Positions 11,627 to 23,251 are shown, counted from the stretch's first letter. The stretch: DNA of 64,000 bases from Elymus sibiricus (GCA_039707655.1 CM077676.1:238594866-238658865), one strand, 5' to 3'. Program-made: numbers and translations. The notes: generated by a model not told the origin, from the sequence alone.

Positions 11627-12034
11627 TGTCGGTTCTAAATCCAGCATATCTCGTAGTAGGGGTCCTAAGCTAGGCGTCTTGGAGCGATGGTAATATGGAC
11701 ACAAGATTTTACCCAGGTTCGGGCTCTCTCGAAGAGATAATACCCTACGTCCTGCTTTTGATTGTATTCATATGGGGTGTAGTGTATCTACCACGAGATT
11801 GTTCTAATGAATATGAGTCGTTCTATTGACTAGCCTGGCCTCGGTTTATATATGCACCGGAGGCCTAGGGTTTAGGAGAGTCCTCGGCTTGGGCGCCAAG
11901 TCTTGTGGAGTCTTCCTTGTATTCGTCACGGGCTGCCCGAAGTGGCCCATTAGTTAACCGCCATGGGGGTCCTCGGCCCGACCCACTGGTCGGGAGACGA
12001 CCTGATGAGTACCCCCTAGTCCAAGACACCATCA
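11627..12034 (-). repeat. E3 LTR, right copy (5' LTR in sense orientation)
   Basis: On the minus strand it starts TGATGGTGTCTTGGAC, has TATATAA about 180 bases in, and ends GAACCGACA. The next sense bases, TTTGTGCTTTCATTGAGAG, occupy the primer-binding position; I do not recognise the matching tRNA. Confidence 0.85.
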
Positions 12035-12362
12035 GAGGCCATGGCAATATGATCATTGTGCCACACATGATGGCAGGTCCAATACTTATTCTTTTTGGGA
12101 CGCTGGGAGGCGATGTATATTGCGGCCAATGTATGCCAATGCTATCAAAGAGGATATTTTTTCAGTTCAAAAGAGGGTCGCGAAAGCTACCACGAAACCG
12201 CGGACGGCTTCGTTTCAAGGAGGAGGGGATGATGTGGCCACTAGTAAAAGAGATAATCTTTGGAATGTTTTACAAGTTGGTTCTTTTAGCTTTGAAGTTC
12301 CACCAACTGAACCGAAGAAGGATGAAGTTAAACCCACCTTCAGAAGGCCATATGCTACATAA
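12035..12362 (+). pseudogene. E2 protease C-terminal end, running into the 3' LTR
   Basis: After E3 the frame continues as GRPWQYDHCATHDGRSNTYS and a basic tail, crosses the polypurine tract (12217-12229) and the LTR edge at 12230, and stops at TAA 12360-12362, 133 bases inside the LTR. It is open throughout. The gag-protease protein therefore ends in LTR-encoded residues (FEVPPTEPKKDEVKPTF). The 5' LTR copy of this stretch has a frameshift and substitutions. Confidence 0.75.
12217..12229 (+). other. E2 polypurine tract
   Basis: AAGGAGGAGGGGA lies directly before the 3' LTR and would prime plus-strand DNA synthesis. It is also read as protein (QGGG). Confidence 0.8.
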
Positions 12363-12948
12363 ATTATTCCAGGAGCTGTGCCAATCAATTGATATGAGAG
12401 GGTCAAGTCGTTTGTTCTAGGTACTACTAGTTACGTACTAGTTTTCTTTGGAGTCTAGGTTAGTTACTAGGTGATCAACGTGTCGAATAATTAATCGTTT
12501 AATTCCTTGTTTTGTTGGGATAGGAAAGAGAGAGAGAGTCCAGATTAGGTAGGTCTTGTATGCAAGTCGGTTTACTATGTGCACATCGCTTATATAAAAG
12601 GCCTATTACGGCCGTGTACAGGACCAGGTTGTTTTGAGATTAGTTTGATTGAGAGTTGAATAAAACAAAGAAATGGCCCCAGGTTGGGGACGCCCTATTG
12701 CTGTGCTTCTACGATCTCAGCGATCAGTTTCTACTGTATTGATATTCATCCTCATCAATCTTGTTGCAGGTTAATTTTTGTTCTTCTTAAATTGCAATGG
12801 CAGAAATCTGTTTATTCCTGATTTAATATCTACATCGACTAGAATATTGTCTTGTGGCTGTTGAAAGATCTTGTTGCTGTTTCTAGTACCGTGAAAGATC
12901 AGGCCACGACTCGCACAATTTAGCATCTTGATAGATTGTGCCTTATCA
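12230..12948 (+). repeat. E2 3' LTR
   Basis: It pairs with 4258-4973 and is followed by GTCGA and by the resumed protease frame of E1. Confidence 0.9.
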
Positions 12949-13113
12949 GTCGATCATCCTTGGTAGACCCTTTTTGAATACCGCAGGGGCTGTTATTGAT
13001 TGCAACAAAAGCAAGGTTACTTTTCATGTCAATGGTAATGAACATACGGTATACTTCTGAAAGAAGCAAAGTTCAGTGAATAGTATCAACTCCACTGAAA
13101 AAATTGCGACAGT
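12949..13113 (+). pseudogene. E1 protease C-terminal fragment after E2
   Basis: It begins with the second GTCGA and reads SIILGRPFLNTAGAVIDCN, the end of a retropepsin, followed by HVNGNEHTVYF, an in-frame TGA and a short Ser/Asn-rich stretch. It belongs to the protease at 3735-4257. Confidence 0.75.
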
Positions 13114-13753
13114 TACTATTGGAGCGGTCGCATGAGGTACACACAGACACAGATACGACATCAGAGTGGACAACGACCTTCCATACGAGCGCTCCAGCTC
13201 GCATGGCCGGTCGTATGGCACCCTGGCGGCCACAAATTGCCCGAGGAAGGAGGTATTTCACCCCCATCTCTCTCTTTTCTTCTTCTTCTTCGTCCAAATC
13301 TCTCCAAACCCTAGCAAAACTTTGCCCGATCTCTCTACTCGTTCGATTTTACTTCAAATCCTTCCGTGTGATCCATCTACGATATGTTTCTCTTCCGATC
13401 CCCACCTTATTTTTCACAGATCCATGTTTTACATGCCTAGCATTGCCATGTCTAGGAAATGCATATTTTTGATCCAAATTTGAGTTTGGCTTGGATTTGT
13501 TGATGTTTTTACAGGAGTATGTTGCTATGACTACCGTAGTATCAATATTGTTTCATTGTATTGGAATGAAAAATTAATTTGTAGATGTTTACTAGGAGGT
13601 CCACTCATGTTCGTGGTGCTTCGAGTTTGTCCACCGCACAACCACAACAAGTTTTCACTCAGGGGATCGTCTTCACCGACCATGAAGCAAGGAAGAAATA
13701 CCAGAAGGTTAGTGCAAGGAAGATCAAAGCAACCAAATGGGCTTGCGAGTCAA

Positions 13754-15303
13754 TGATACGTCTCCAACGTATCTATAATTTTTGATTGTTCCATGCTATT
13801 ATAGTATCAATCTTGGATGTTTTTATATACAATTATATATCATTTTTTGGGACTAACCTATTAACCTAGTGCCCTGTGCCAGTTGCTGTTTTTTGCTTGT
13901 TTTTGGCTTTTCAGAGAATCAGTACCAAACGAAGTCCAAATGCCACGAAACTTTTTGGATATTTTTTCTGGACAAAAGAGACCCTGGAGACTTGGAGAGG
14001 AGGCCAGAAGGTTTGCGAAGCCTTCACAAGGCAACAGGGCGCGGCCCCGGGGGGGCGCGCCCTGATGCCTTGTGGGGCCCACATGGCTCCGTTTGACCTA
14101 ATTCCACTCCTATAAATTCACAAATATTCGGAAACCATCAGAGAGCCAGAAGAGAAAACCTTTCCACCGCCGCAATCCTCTGTTCTTCCGCGATCCCATC
14201 CGGAGGCCTTTTCCGGTACTCTACCAGAGAGGGAATCGATCACGAAGGGCATCTACATCAACCTTGCTGCCCTTCCGATGATGTGTGAGTAGTTTACCAT
14301 GGACCTACGGGTCCATAGCTAGTAGCTAGATGGCTTCTTCTCTCTCTTTGATCTTCAATACCATGTTCTCCTTGATGTTCTTGGAGTTCTATCCGATGTA
14401 ATCTTCTTTTGCGGTGTGTTTGTTGGGATCCGATGAATTGTGAGTTTATGATCAGATTATTCATGAGAAATATTTGAGTCTTCTCTGAACTCTTTTATGT
14501 ATGATTAAGTATAGCTTTGTATTTCTCTCCGATCTATCGATTTGGTTTGGCCAACTAGATTGGTTTATCTTGCAATGGGAGAGGTGCTTTGTGATGGGTT
14601 CAATCTTGCGGTGCTCAATCTTAGTGACAGAAGGGGACATGACACGTATTTGTATTGTTGCCATTAAGGATAAAAAGATGGGGTTTATTCATATTGCTTG
14701 AATTTGCTTCTCTACATCATGTCATCTTGCTTAAGCGTTACTTTGTTTTTATTAACTTAATAGTCTAGATGCATGCTGGATAGCGGTCGATTAGTGGAGT
14801 AATAGTAGTAGATGCAGGTAGGAGTCGGTCTACTTGTCTCGGACGTGATGCCTATATAAATGATCATTGCCATGAATCCGTCATAATTATTTGCTTTTCT
14901 ATCAATTGCCCAACAGTAATTTGTTCACCCACCGTATGTTTCTGTGCTCAAGAGAGAAGCCTCTAGTGAAAACTATGGCCCCTGGGTCTATCTTTATCAT
15001 ATAAAAAACCTAAAAATACCTTGCTGCAATTTATTTACTTTTATTTAGTTTAGTAATTTACTTTATCAATTTATCTCTATCAGACTTAATCCTTGCAAGT
15101 AGCCGCTAAGAGAATTGACAACCCTCTTATTTGCGTTGGTGCAAGTGTTTGCTTTTGTGTCTGTAGGTGCTGTTCACTGGATCTTGCTTGGTTCTCCTAC
15201 TAGATTGATAACCTTGGTTCTTAACTGAGGGAAATACTTATCTCTACTATACTGCATCATCCTCTCCTCTTCGGGGAAATACCAACGCAGTCTACAAGTA
15301 GCA
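13754..15303 (+). repeat. E4 5' LTR
   Basis: It pairs with 19528-21080. A TATAAATT sequence at about 14111-14118 is a likely TATA box, followed by the CT-rich transcribed part. Confidence 0.9.
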
Positions 15304-15314
15304 TGAAGAATTTC

Positions 15315-15332
15315 TGACGCCGTTGCCGGGGA
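15315..15332 (+). other. E4 primer-binding site
   Basis: TGACGCCGTTGCCGGGGA differs in one base (G to A) from the Asp-tRNA-type site and lies about 11 bases after the LTR. Confidence 0.75.
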
Positions 15333-15500
15333 GACATCTTCAAAATCTATCAAGTACCTTCACACAAACTATCAATCACTTGCATTTATTTTATTTACAT
15401 TTTAAGTTGCATTTGCCTCTCATTTTCATCTCCCCACTTCTAATTTTTTTTTACAAAACCACAAAAATATTTTATTTGCTTGTTCGCTAGTTCGGTCACT

Positions 15501-16648
15501 ATGTCGTTAGAGGAATTTTCGTGATAGTTTCTATAACAGAAGATTGTCTGAAATTGAAAATGTTACTAAAAGTTTTATGACTTCATAATTTGAGAAAAAT
15601 AAATTCTTTTCTGAAGAGCTTAAGGAACATTCTAGCTTGTTGGATGCCATTAATAAACAACTTGAAGATGTTAATCTAGAAGTATCAAACCTTCAGGCTC
15701 AACTTGCTAATACTGAAAATTTACTAGGAAAAAGTTCGGATAAACAAACAACTCTAATGAATAGGGTGGCTGCCAAACCAGAGTCACTATCTAGTAATGA
15801 TGAAGATATTAAAATGATTGGTGTTACTCCTATTGAATCATTATTTAGTAACATAAAACTTGATGAAAAAGGGACTGGAGAAGAGTCAACTTTAGATAGA
15901 AGGAGTCCCACTTGCTTGGAGGGTGATAATCTTGATCATAAAAATGAAAAAAAGTGGGTTTGGAGAGGTCAAAACTTTAAATAATAATGCACCCACTACT
16001 TTGGATTACAAGGACTTTAATTATGATAGTTGTTCTTTAATAGAGTGTATTTCCTTGTTGCAATCCATGATTAATTCACCAAATGCATATGAACAAAATA
16101 AAGCTTTCCCTAAACATATCGTAGAAGCCATGATGAAAGCACATGAAGAAAGGCTTGGGTTGGAAGTATCAATTCCTAGAAAATTACAAGATGAATGGGA
16201 ACCTACTATTAAAGTAAAAATTAAAGATTATGAATGTAATGCTCTTTGTGATCTTGGTGCTAGCGTTTCCACTATACCGAAGTCTTTGTGTGATGTGTTA
16301 GGTCTCACCGACATGGATCCTTGTTCCCTTAATTTGCACCTTGCGGATTCCACTATTAAAAAGCCATTGGGTAGAATAAATGATGTGCTTATTCTTGCAA
16401 ATATAAATTATGTTCCCGTGGACTTTATTGTTCTTGACATTGAATGCAATCCTTCTTGCCCCATAATACTTGGTAGGCCTTTTCTTCGAACAATTGGTGC
16501 TTTTATTGATATGAAAGAAGGTAATATAAGATTTCAATTTCCACTAAAGAAAGGGATGGAACACTTCCCTAGAAAAAGAATTAAAGCACCTTATGAATCC
16601 ATTATGAGGGCCACTTATGGAATTAACTTGAAGGATGACAACACTTGA
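15501..16648 (+). pseudogene. E4 gag-like/coiled-coil N-terminus fused to retropepsin
   Basis: The likely start is the ATG at 15501 (MSLEEF). The N-terminal part is helical and heptad-rich (EDVNLEVSNLQAQLANTENL, about 15667-15726) and is broken by a frameshift in the T-run near 15518 and a TAA near 15,585. A second frameshift lies in the A-run near 15,950. Then come SGFGEVKTL, a conserved SLIECISLLQSMINSPNA block, and the protease with CDLGASVSTIPKSLCDVLGL (about 16246-16305) and CPIILGRPFLRTIGAFIDM (about 16459-16515). It ends at TGA 16646. No RT follows. It may trans-complement or merely be carried along. Confidence 0.75.
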
Positions 16649-19527
16649 AACTATGCATTATGCCTAGCTAGGGGCATAAAACAATAGCGCTTGTTCGGAG
16701 GCAACCCAATGAATAAAATAATTTTTTTCTTTTACCTTCTGTTTTTGAGTGTTTGCACAATTATAGCTTCTGTTATGATTGTATTTTTATGTTTTAATTA
16801 GTGTTTGTGCCAAGTAATGCCTTTGGGATGATTTGGAAGATAGTATGATAGATGCTGTTGGAAAACAGAAACTTTCGCGTCTAGTGCTGGAATTTCTAAT
16901 ATTCGCGGGAGTGTCATAACCTTCTAATTTTTTTTAAAAAGTATTGATATATGAGTTGCCCACGTTTTCTAATTTTTCAGAATTTTTGGAGTTAGGGAAG
17001 TATGACCATAATTCAGATCTTTACAGACTGTTCTGTTTTAGACAGATTCTGTTTTTGTTGCATAGTTTGCTTATTTTGATGAATCTATGGATCGTATCGG
17101 GGGGTATGAGTCATGGAGAAGTTGGAGTACAGTAGCATTATGCCAATATTAAATATGAATCAATTTATAACAGCACCTAAAGTTTAAGATTTATTTGTTA
17201 TACTAACGGATCTCACGAGGTTTCTGTTGAGTTTTGTGTGCTGAAGTTTTCAAGTTTTGGGTGAGACTATGATGGATAAAGGAATAAGGAGCGGCAAGAG
17301 CCTAAGCTTGGGGATGCCCAAGGCACCACAAGGTAATATTCAAGGAAGACTCAAGCGTCTAAGCTTGGGGATGCCCCGGAAGGCATCCCCTCTTTCGTAT
17401 ACAATTTATCGGTAACTCACTTGGAGCTATATTTTTATTCATCACATGATATGTGTTTTACTTGGAGCGTCTTGTGATATAGTTTGTTTCCTTTTGTTTG
17501 CTTTTTAGTTTGTCACAATCATCTTTGCGGAACATACCTTTTTGAGAGGGACACACATTATTCGTGATTTGTTAGAATACTCTATGTGCTTCACTTATAT
17601 CTTTTGAGCTAGGCAGTTGCTCTAGTGCTTCACTTATATCTTTTAGAGCACGGCGGTGGTTATATTTTAAAGAAATAGTTGCACTCTCATGCTTCACTTA
17701 TATCTTTTTGAGAGTCTCATGATAGCAATGGTAATATGCACGGGTTATGAATTTGGTCCTGATATGATAGGTATTCAAGAGGGATATAATAAAAACTTTC
17801 ATGTAGATCACTGAATATGATAATTTGATTCCTTGCAATAGTTTTGCGATATTAAGATGGTAATATGGGGGAGGTACTAGCAGATGATTGTGGTTTAGTA
17901 AGAATAATTGTGTTAAGGTTTGTGATTCCCGAAGTATGCACGTATGATCTGTCGTTATGCTAAGAAGTTGGAGCATGATTTATTATTGATTGTCTACCTT
18001 ATGAGTGGCGGTCGGGGACGAGCGATGGCCCATGTCCTACCAATCTATCCCTCTAGGGGCATGCATAGTAGTACTTTGCTTTGAGGGCTAATAAACTTTC
18101 GCAATAAGTATGTGAGTTCTTTATGACTAATGTGAGTCCATGGATTATACGCACTCTCACCCTTCCGCAATTTGCTAGCCTCTTCGGTACCGTGCATTGC
18201 CTTTTCTCACATCGAGAGTTGGTTCAAACTTCGCCAGTGCATCCAAACCCCGTGATAAGATACTCTCTATCACACATAAGCCTCCTTATATCTTCCTCAA
18301 AACAGCCACCATACCTACCTATCATGGCATTTCCATAGCCATTCCGAGATATATTGCCATGCAACTTCCACCGTTCCATTTTTATGACATACATCATCAT
18401 TGTCATATTGCTTTGCATGATCATATAGCTGACATAGTATTTGTGGCTCAGCCACCGTTCATCATTTTTATACATGTTACGCTAGCATCATTGCACATCC
18501 TGGTACACTGCCAGGCATTCATATAGAGTCATATTTTTGTTCTAGTATCAAGTTGTAATGTTGAGTTGTAAGTAAATAGAAGTGTCATGATCATCATTAT
18601 TAGAGCATTGTCCCAGTGATGAAAGAATGGTGGAGACTAATGAGTCCTCGAAAAAGTGGGGATGAGGTCCATGAGACCGTTCTAAATAAAAAAAAAGAGG
18701 CAAAAAAGAGCCATGGAAAAAATGAGAGAAAAAGAGAGAAGGGGCAATGTTACTATCCTTTTTCCACACTGGTGCTTCAGAGTAGCACCATGTTTTTCAT
18801 ATAGAGAGTCTCCTATTTTTTCACTTTCATATATTAGTGGGAATTTTTCATTATAGAACTTGGCTTGTATATTCCAATGACGGGCTTCCTCAAATGCCCG
18901 AGGACTTCATGAGCAAGCAAGTTGGATGCACACCCACTTAGTTTTCATGTTGAGCTTTCATACACTTATAGCTCTTAGAGCATCCGTTGCATGGCAATCC
19001 CTACTCCTTGCATTGACATCAATTGATGGGCATCTCCATAGCCCGTTGATTAGCCTCGTCGATGTGAGACTATCTTCTTATTTTTGACTTCTCTTATTTA
19101 CCTCTACCACTACACTCTATTCCAGCCATAGTGCTATATCCATGGCTTGTGCTCATGTATTGAGTGGGAGTTGAAAAAGCTAAAGCGCGTTAAAAAGTAT
19201 GAACCAATTGCTCGGCTTGTCATCGAGGTAGTGCATGATAAATACTTTGTGTGAAGAAGATGGAGCATGACAGGATTATATGATTTTGTAGGGATAATGT
19301 TCTTTAGCATTTTTATTTTGAAAGACATGATTGTTTATTAGTATGCCTGAGTATTGATGTCTTTATATCAAATTATAGACTATTGTTTTGAATCATTTGG
19401 ATCTTATTATTCATACCGTAAGAGAAAGATTACATGATGAAACATGATAGGTAGCATTCCACATCAAAAATTCTGTTTTTATCATTTACCTACTTGAGGA
19501 CGAGCAGGAATTAAGCTTGGGGATGCT
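16649..19527 (+). other. E4 non-coding 3' region
   Basis: No credible coding sequence. It has the block GGAGGCAACCCAA (about 16,698), common after such ORFs, two GCTTGGGGATGCCC repeats near 17,305 and 17,365, the three hairpins listed next, and AAGCTTGGGGATGCT directly before the 3' LTR as the purine-rich tract. The part from about 16,900 on is homologous to 39890-42680 (reverse strand) in E7. Confidence 0.8.
17580..17714 (+). repeat. Three hairpins with a conserved 19-base loop
   Basis: TGCTTCACTTATATCTTTT occurs at 17587, 17626 and 17690. The flanks pair, and differ between copies: CTC/GAG (17580-17608), GCTCT/AGAGC (17619-17649), CTCTCA/TGAGAG (17684-17714). The same three occur on the minus strand of E7. 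Confidence 0.8.
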
Positions 19528-21080
19528 TGATACGTCTCCAATGTATCTATAATTTTTGATTGTTCCAAGCTATTATAGTATCAATCTTGGATCTTTTTAT
19601 ATGCAATTATATATCATGTTTTGGGACTAACCTATTAACCTAGTGCCCAGTGCCAGTTGCTGTTTTCTGCTTGTTTTTGGCTTTTCATATAATCAGTACC
19701 AAACGAAGTCCAAATGCCATGAAACTTTTTGGAGATTTTTTTCTGGACAAAAGAGACCCTGGAGACTTGGAGAGGAGGCAGAAGGTTCGCGAAGCCTCCA
19801 CAAGGCAACAGGGCGCGGCCCCAGGGGGTTCGCGCCCTGATGCCTTGTGGGGCCCACGTGGCTCCGTTTGGCCTAATTCCACTCCTATAAATTCACAAAT
19901 ATTCGGAAACCATCAGAGAGCCAGAAGAGAAAACCTTTCCGCCGCCGCAAGCCTCTGTTCTTCCGCTATCCCATCTGGAGGCCTTTTCCGGTACTCTGTC
20001 GAAGGGGGAATTGATCACGGAGGGCTTCTACATCAACCTTGCTGCCCTTCCGATGATGTGTGAGTAGTTTACCACAGACCTACAGGTCCATAGCTAGTAG
20101 CTAGATGGCTTCTTCTCTCTCTTTGATCTGCAATACCATGTTCTCCTTGATGTTCTTGGAGTTCTATCCGATGTAATCTTCTTTTGCGGTGTGTTTGTTG
20201 GGATCCGATGAATTGTGAGATTATGATCAGATTATTCATGAGAAATATTTGAGTCTTCTCTGAACTCTTTTATGCATGATTAAATATAGCTTTGTATTTC
20301 TCTCCGATCTATCGATTTGGTTTGGCCAACTAGATTGGTTTATCTTGCAATGGGAGAGGTGCTTTGTGATGGGTTCAATCTTGCGGTGCTCAATCCTAGG
20401 GACAGAAGGGGACATGACACATATTTGTATTGTTGCCATTAAGGGTAAAAAGATAGGGTTTATTCATATTGCTTGAATTTGCTTCTCTACATCATGTCAT
20501 CTTGCTTAAGGCGTTACTCTATTTTTATTAACTTAACACTCTAGATGCATGCTGGATAGCGGTCGATGAGTGGAGTAATAGTAGTAGATGCAGGCAGGAG
20601 TCGGTCTACTTGTCTCGGACGTGATGCCTATATACATGATCATTGCCATGAATCCATCATAATTATTTGCTTTTCTGTCAATTTCCCAACAGTAATTTGT
20701 TCACCCACCGTCTGTTTCTGCGTTCGGGAGAGAAGCCTCTAGTGAAAACTATGGCCCCCGGGTCTATCTTTATCATATAAAAAACCTAAAAATACCTTGC
20801 TGCAATTTATTTACTTTTATTTAGTTTAGTAATTTACTTTATCAATTTATCTCTATCAAACTTAATCCTTGCAAGTAACCGCTAAGAGGATTGACAACTC
20901 TCTTATTCGCGTTGGGTGCAAGTGTTTGCTGTTGTGTGTGTAGGTGCTGTTCACTGGATCTTGCTTGGTTCTCCTACTGGATTGATAACCTTGGTTCTTA
21001 ACTGAGGGAAATACTTATCTCTACTATACTACATCATCCTCTCCTCTTCGGGGAAATACCAACGCAGTCTACAAGTAGCA
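19528..21080 (+). repeat. E4 3' LTR
   Basis: It pairs with 13754-15303 and is followed by the second GTCAA and the resumed ORF-1-like frame of E5. Confidence 0.9.
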
Positions 21081-23251
21081 GTCAACGCTCGCCAAACTAG
21101 GTATTACTAATGATTTCAATTTGCTTTGTGATAATGCCGGGTTGCATCATTTTGTTTATCTGGGATGTGAGACATATGAACACATGACGCTTGACTTTCT
21201 TAGCACTCTCTCGCATAATGTTGGTTTGGTGCTAAATGCATATGTGGAGGAGCAGATCACTTTCCATCTCTTGGACCAAGACTTCAACGTCACTCTTGAT
21301 GAGTGATGTAGTCACTTTGGCTTCACCAACAATAATGAACATCTTCGATATGTTTATGATTTCACTGACCCGCACCCAAGGCAATCCTTCTATCAGATTA
21401 GTCGTCCTGGCTCTAGGCAAAGAGCCAGTTGAATTGAAAGTCCTGCTATACGTTATTTCTATTATGTTATCACTAACTCGTTGCAGGCACGAGGAGAAGT
21501 TTCTAAGGTGAATGATGAGAACATGCTAATTCTAGGGAAAACAACAAACCTTCATGTCAGATATTCGCCCAACTTAGGGGCAATACTTTTTCTACACCGC
21601 GCGTATCAAGCAAATCATGCACAAGGAGATATTGTGTGTGGAGGAGTGATCACCGTGTTGGCCAACTCCCTTGGTCTCAACTACAATCACCTTCACCTCA
21701 TTGGCGGTAACAACCTTGTTAATATTTGCGTTCTTACTAGCACTGGAATGGTAGTAGTTAGCTGTGGTCGACATTGCATCAAAATTCCTGGAGTGGCATA
21801 TTTGTTGCTTACTCCTATGCCTAACCGTTTCTCCATAGAAAATGGGCAATTGCATTATGTGCCACAAGAAGGAGATGCAGCTTTTGACCAAGAAGGCCCG
21901 GAACCTGAACAAGTAGATGAAGAAGAACTCGCCACCGACGAAGAGGAGGAGCAGCCCCAAGAGCAGCCACAACAAGAAGCCTACACCACCTACTCGGACC
22001 TCTACAGTCTCCAGGGCTCTATCAATGATATGAGCAACCTCGTTGAGTCCCTTCGAGACACGTCCGCCTACATGAGTTCAAGCTTTCTCCAACTGGAGCC
22101 AAGGATGGGCTCCTGACCAACCGCCACAATGACCCCGCCGGTTTGGGCTTGCAAAAGCTTAAGCTTGGGGGAGGTCATCACCACGTTTACATCAATATGT
22201 GGTGGTATTATTTGAATAAATTGTAATGAGGTTGTACTTCAGCTCATTGAGCTTCAAAACACTCATGTTGGTTTGTTCCAACACTTTGTTTTTATTTCTT
22301 TTTGCCGTTGCAATTTTATTTGTTTGCAAGTTAGTTTTCAAAAACCAAAAAATAGAATAAGCTTTGCTTTGTTTTTTTTCTTTTTTACCCTTGGAGTTCG
22401 TTTGCATTTTTGTTTTCAGAGGAGTTGATCTACGCCACACAACGAGGAATGAAAGCATAAGGAAGAGAAGTGTGTAAATTCATGACCATGAAGGTATGTC
22501 CTACGAATCCCGTCTTTTGCACTTGAATACTTAGAGTAGATGCAGTAGTAGTATGTGTGATGTGCGCAAGAAGGAGTAAGTCTTGATAATTAAAACAAAG
22601 GTTTTGTTCTAGTGGATGAAATAATTCTGTAGCCTTTGTTCTATTTAATCTAGATAACCAAGACTTGCCATGGGACTATTTTTAAAAGAAATTGATCATA
22701 ACTAAGAATAACCATGCACAAGAGAAAGTCTTCAAAGACTTGGGTGTTGAGAAAAATTGTAGAGAAGATGATGCTAGAAATGCTCAACCCTATGTTGTTA
22801 ATTTTAATAGACTTGATAGCACTTGTGGATTAAATTGTCTAGATGAACTTAGTTGAAGGGTGCACGAGATTATGCCAAAAATCTGCGTTGTATCTCTTAC
22901 ATGGTGCTTCAGCTTCTCGCTGGTGCCATGGCCCTGCTACTATATGCACGTGTACATGTGTAACTATGGTTTCATCTCCTTTCTTGATGTTATGCCGAGG
23001 ACTCCACTGGCCAATGAACGATCCACCAGAGCTACAGCTCGGATTTTGACTATGAGTTTGTTACCGTATGTAGTGGCAACACTACAAACGAATATTATTC
23101 AGCTTTCTCTTGAATGTGTGTGTATGTGCTAAATGAAGGGGACTGATCAAAAGAGCTCGAAAGAGACAAATATCAAAGGTCCATAGTTCCCAAAAATCAA
23201 GCCACAACGAAACTCTATGCATGATCACTTATTTGGCATAATCCCTCACTA

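Larger units (their letters stand above)
6705..12034 (-). mobile_element. E3: complete non-coding LTR element inside E2
   Basis: Two 408-bp LTRs with TG/CA ends and the 5-bp duplication GAGGC (6700-6704, 12035-12039) define it. The minus strand is the sense strand: there the LTR carries TATATAA and the sequence before its 3' LTR is a G-rich tract, GGGGGCTAC. The 4.5-kb interior has no gag or pol that I can recognise, so it must rely on proteins from another element. The interior holds the 43-bp tandem repeats and hairpin repeats listed separately; 9676-11626 is GC-rich with scattered GCCGAGGTG motifs and nothing coding. About 12 LTR differences in 408 bases (hand count) suggest 3% divergence. 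Confidence 0.9.
4258..12948 (+). mobile_element. E2: gag-protease-only gypsy-type element, split by E3
   Basis: LTRs of 716 and 719 bp begin TGATGTGG and end CCTTATCA. The 5-bp target duplication GTCGA is at 4253-4257 and 12949-12953. Without E3 the internal region is only about 1.9 kb: primer-binding site, gag, zinc knuckle, protease, polypurine tract. There is no RT, RNase H or integrase and no frame gap where they could have been, so E2 is non-autonomous. About 14 differences in the first 210 bases of the LTRs (hand count) suggest roughly 6% divergence, older than E3. Confidence 0.9.
1282..13125 (+). mobile_element. E1: Fatima-like Athila-type element, pol deleted, split by E2
   Basis: It consists of an LTR tail, an Asp-tRNA-type primer-binding site, gag and protease on the plus strand. 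The protease frame is cut at 4257 by E2 and resumes at 12954; removing E2 and one copy of GTCGA rejoins the reading frame through an ILGRPF motif. Protease-like sequence fades out near 13,113-13,125. No RT, RNase H or integrase follows, so pol and the 3' LTR were lost by deletion. The right edge is approximate. It is the oldest layer of the left nest. Confidence 0.75.
13754..21080 (+). mobile_element. E4: non-autonomous Sabrina/WHAM-like Athila element
   Basis: LTRs of 1550 and 1553 bp start TGATACGTCTCC and end AAGTAGCA; target duplication GTCAA at 13749-13753 and 21081-21085. It has an Asp-tRNA-type primer site, one gag-like plus protease reading region, and 2.9 kb of non-coding 3' sequence. 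RT, RNase H and integrase are absent. About 12 differences in the first 215 LTR bases (hand count) suggest 5% divergence. E7 is a second copy of the same LTR family in the opposite orientation. Confidence 0.9.
13585..22116 (+). pseudogene. ATHILA ORF-1-like protein, split by E4
   Basis: The start is the ATG at 13585 (MFTRRSTHVRGASSLSTAQP). The first part ends at 13753 in CES; after E4 and one copy of GTCAA the same frame resumes at 21082 in TLAKLGITNDFNLLCDNAG. Further features are a YEHMTLDFLSTL region, IRYFYYVITNSLQARGEV (about 21442-21495), which is the conserved core of plant ATHILA ORF-1 proteins, and an acidic, Gln-rich tail. In-frame TGA codons at 21304 and near 21,430 break it (likely TGG and CGA originally). 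A sequence like a 3' splice site (TTTTTACAG, about 13,514) lies upstream, so the leader may once have been spliced. The role of this protein is not established; gag-like and env-like roles have both been proposed for such ORFs. Confidence 0.6.
13126..23250 (+). mobile_element. E5: Athila-related remnant with ORF-1-like gene, split by E4
   Basis: It covers 13126-13753 and 21081-23250. It holds one recognisable gene, a CT-rich leader before it (13260-13400, with the telo-box-like AACCCTA at about 13306), and a non-coding 3' part with AAGCTTGGGGGAGGT at about 22161, common downstream of such genes. I see no LTR, primer site or pol. The junction with E1 near 13,126 and the right end near 23,250 are estimates. 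E1 and E5 could be parts of one element with pol deleted, but nothing shows this directly. Confidence 0.5.
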
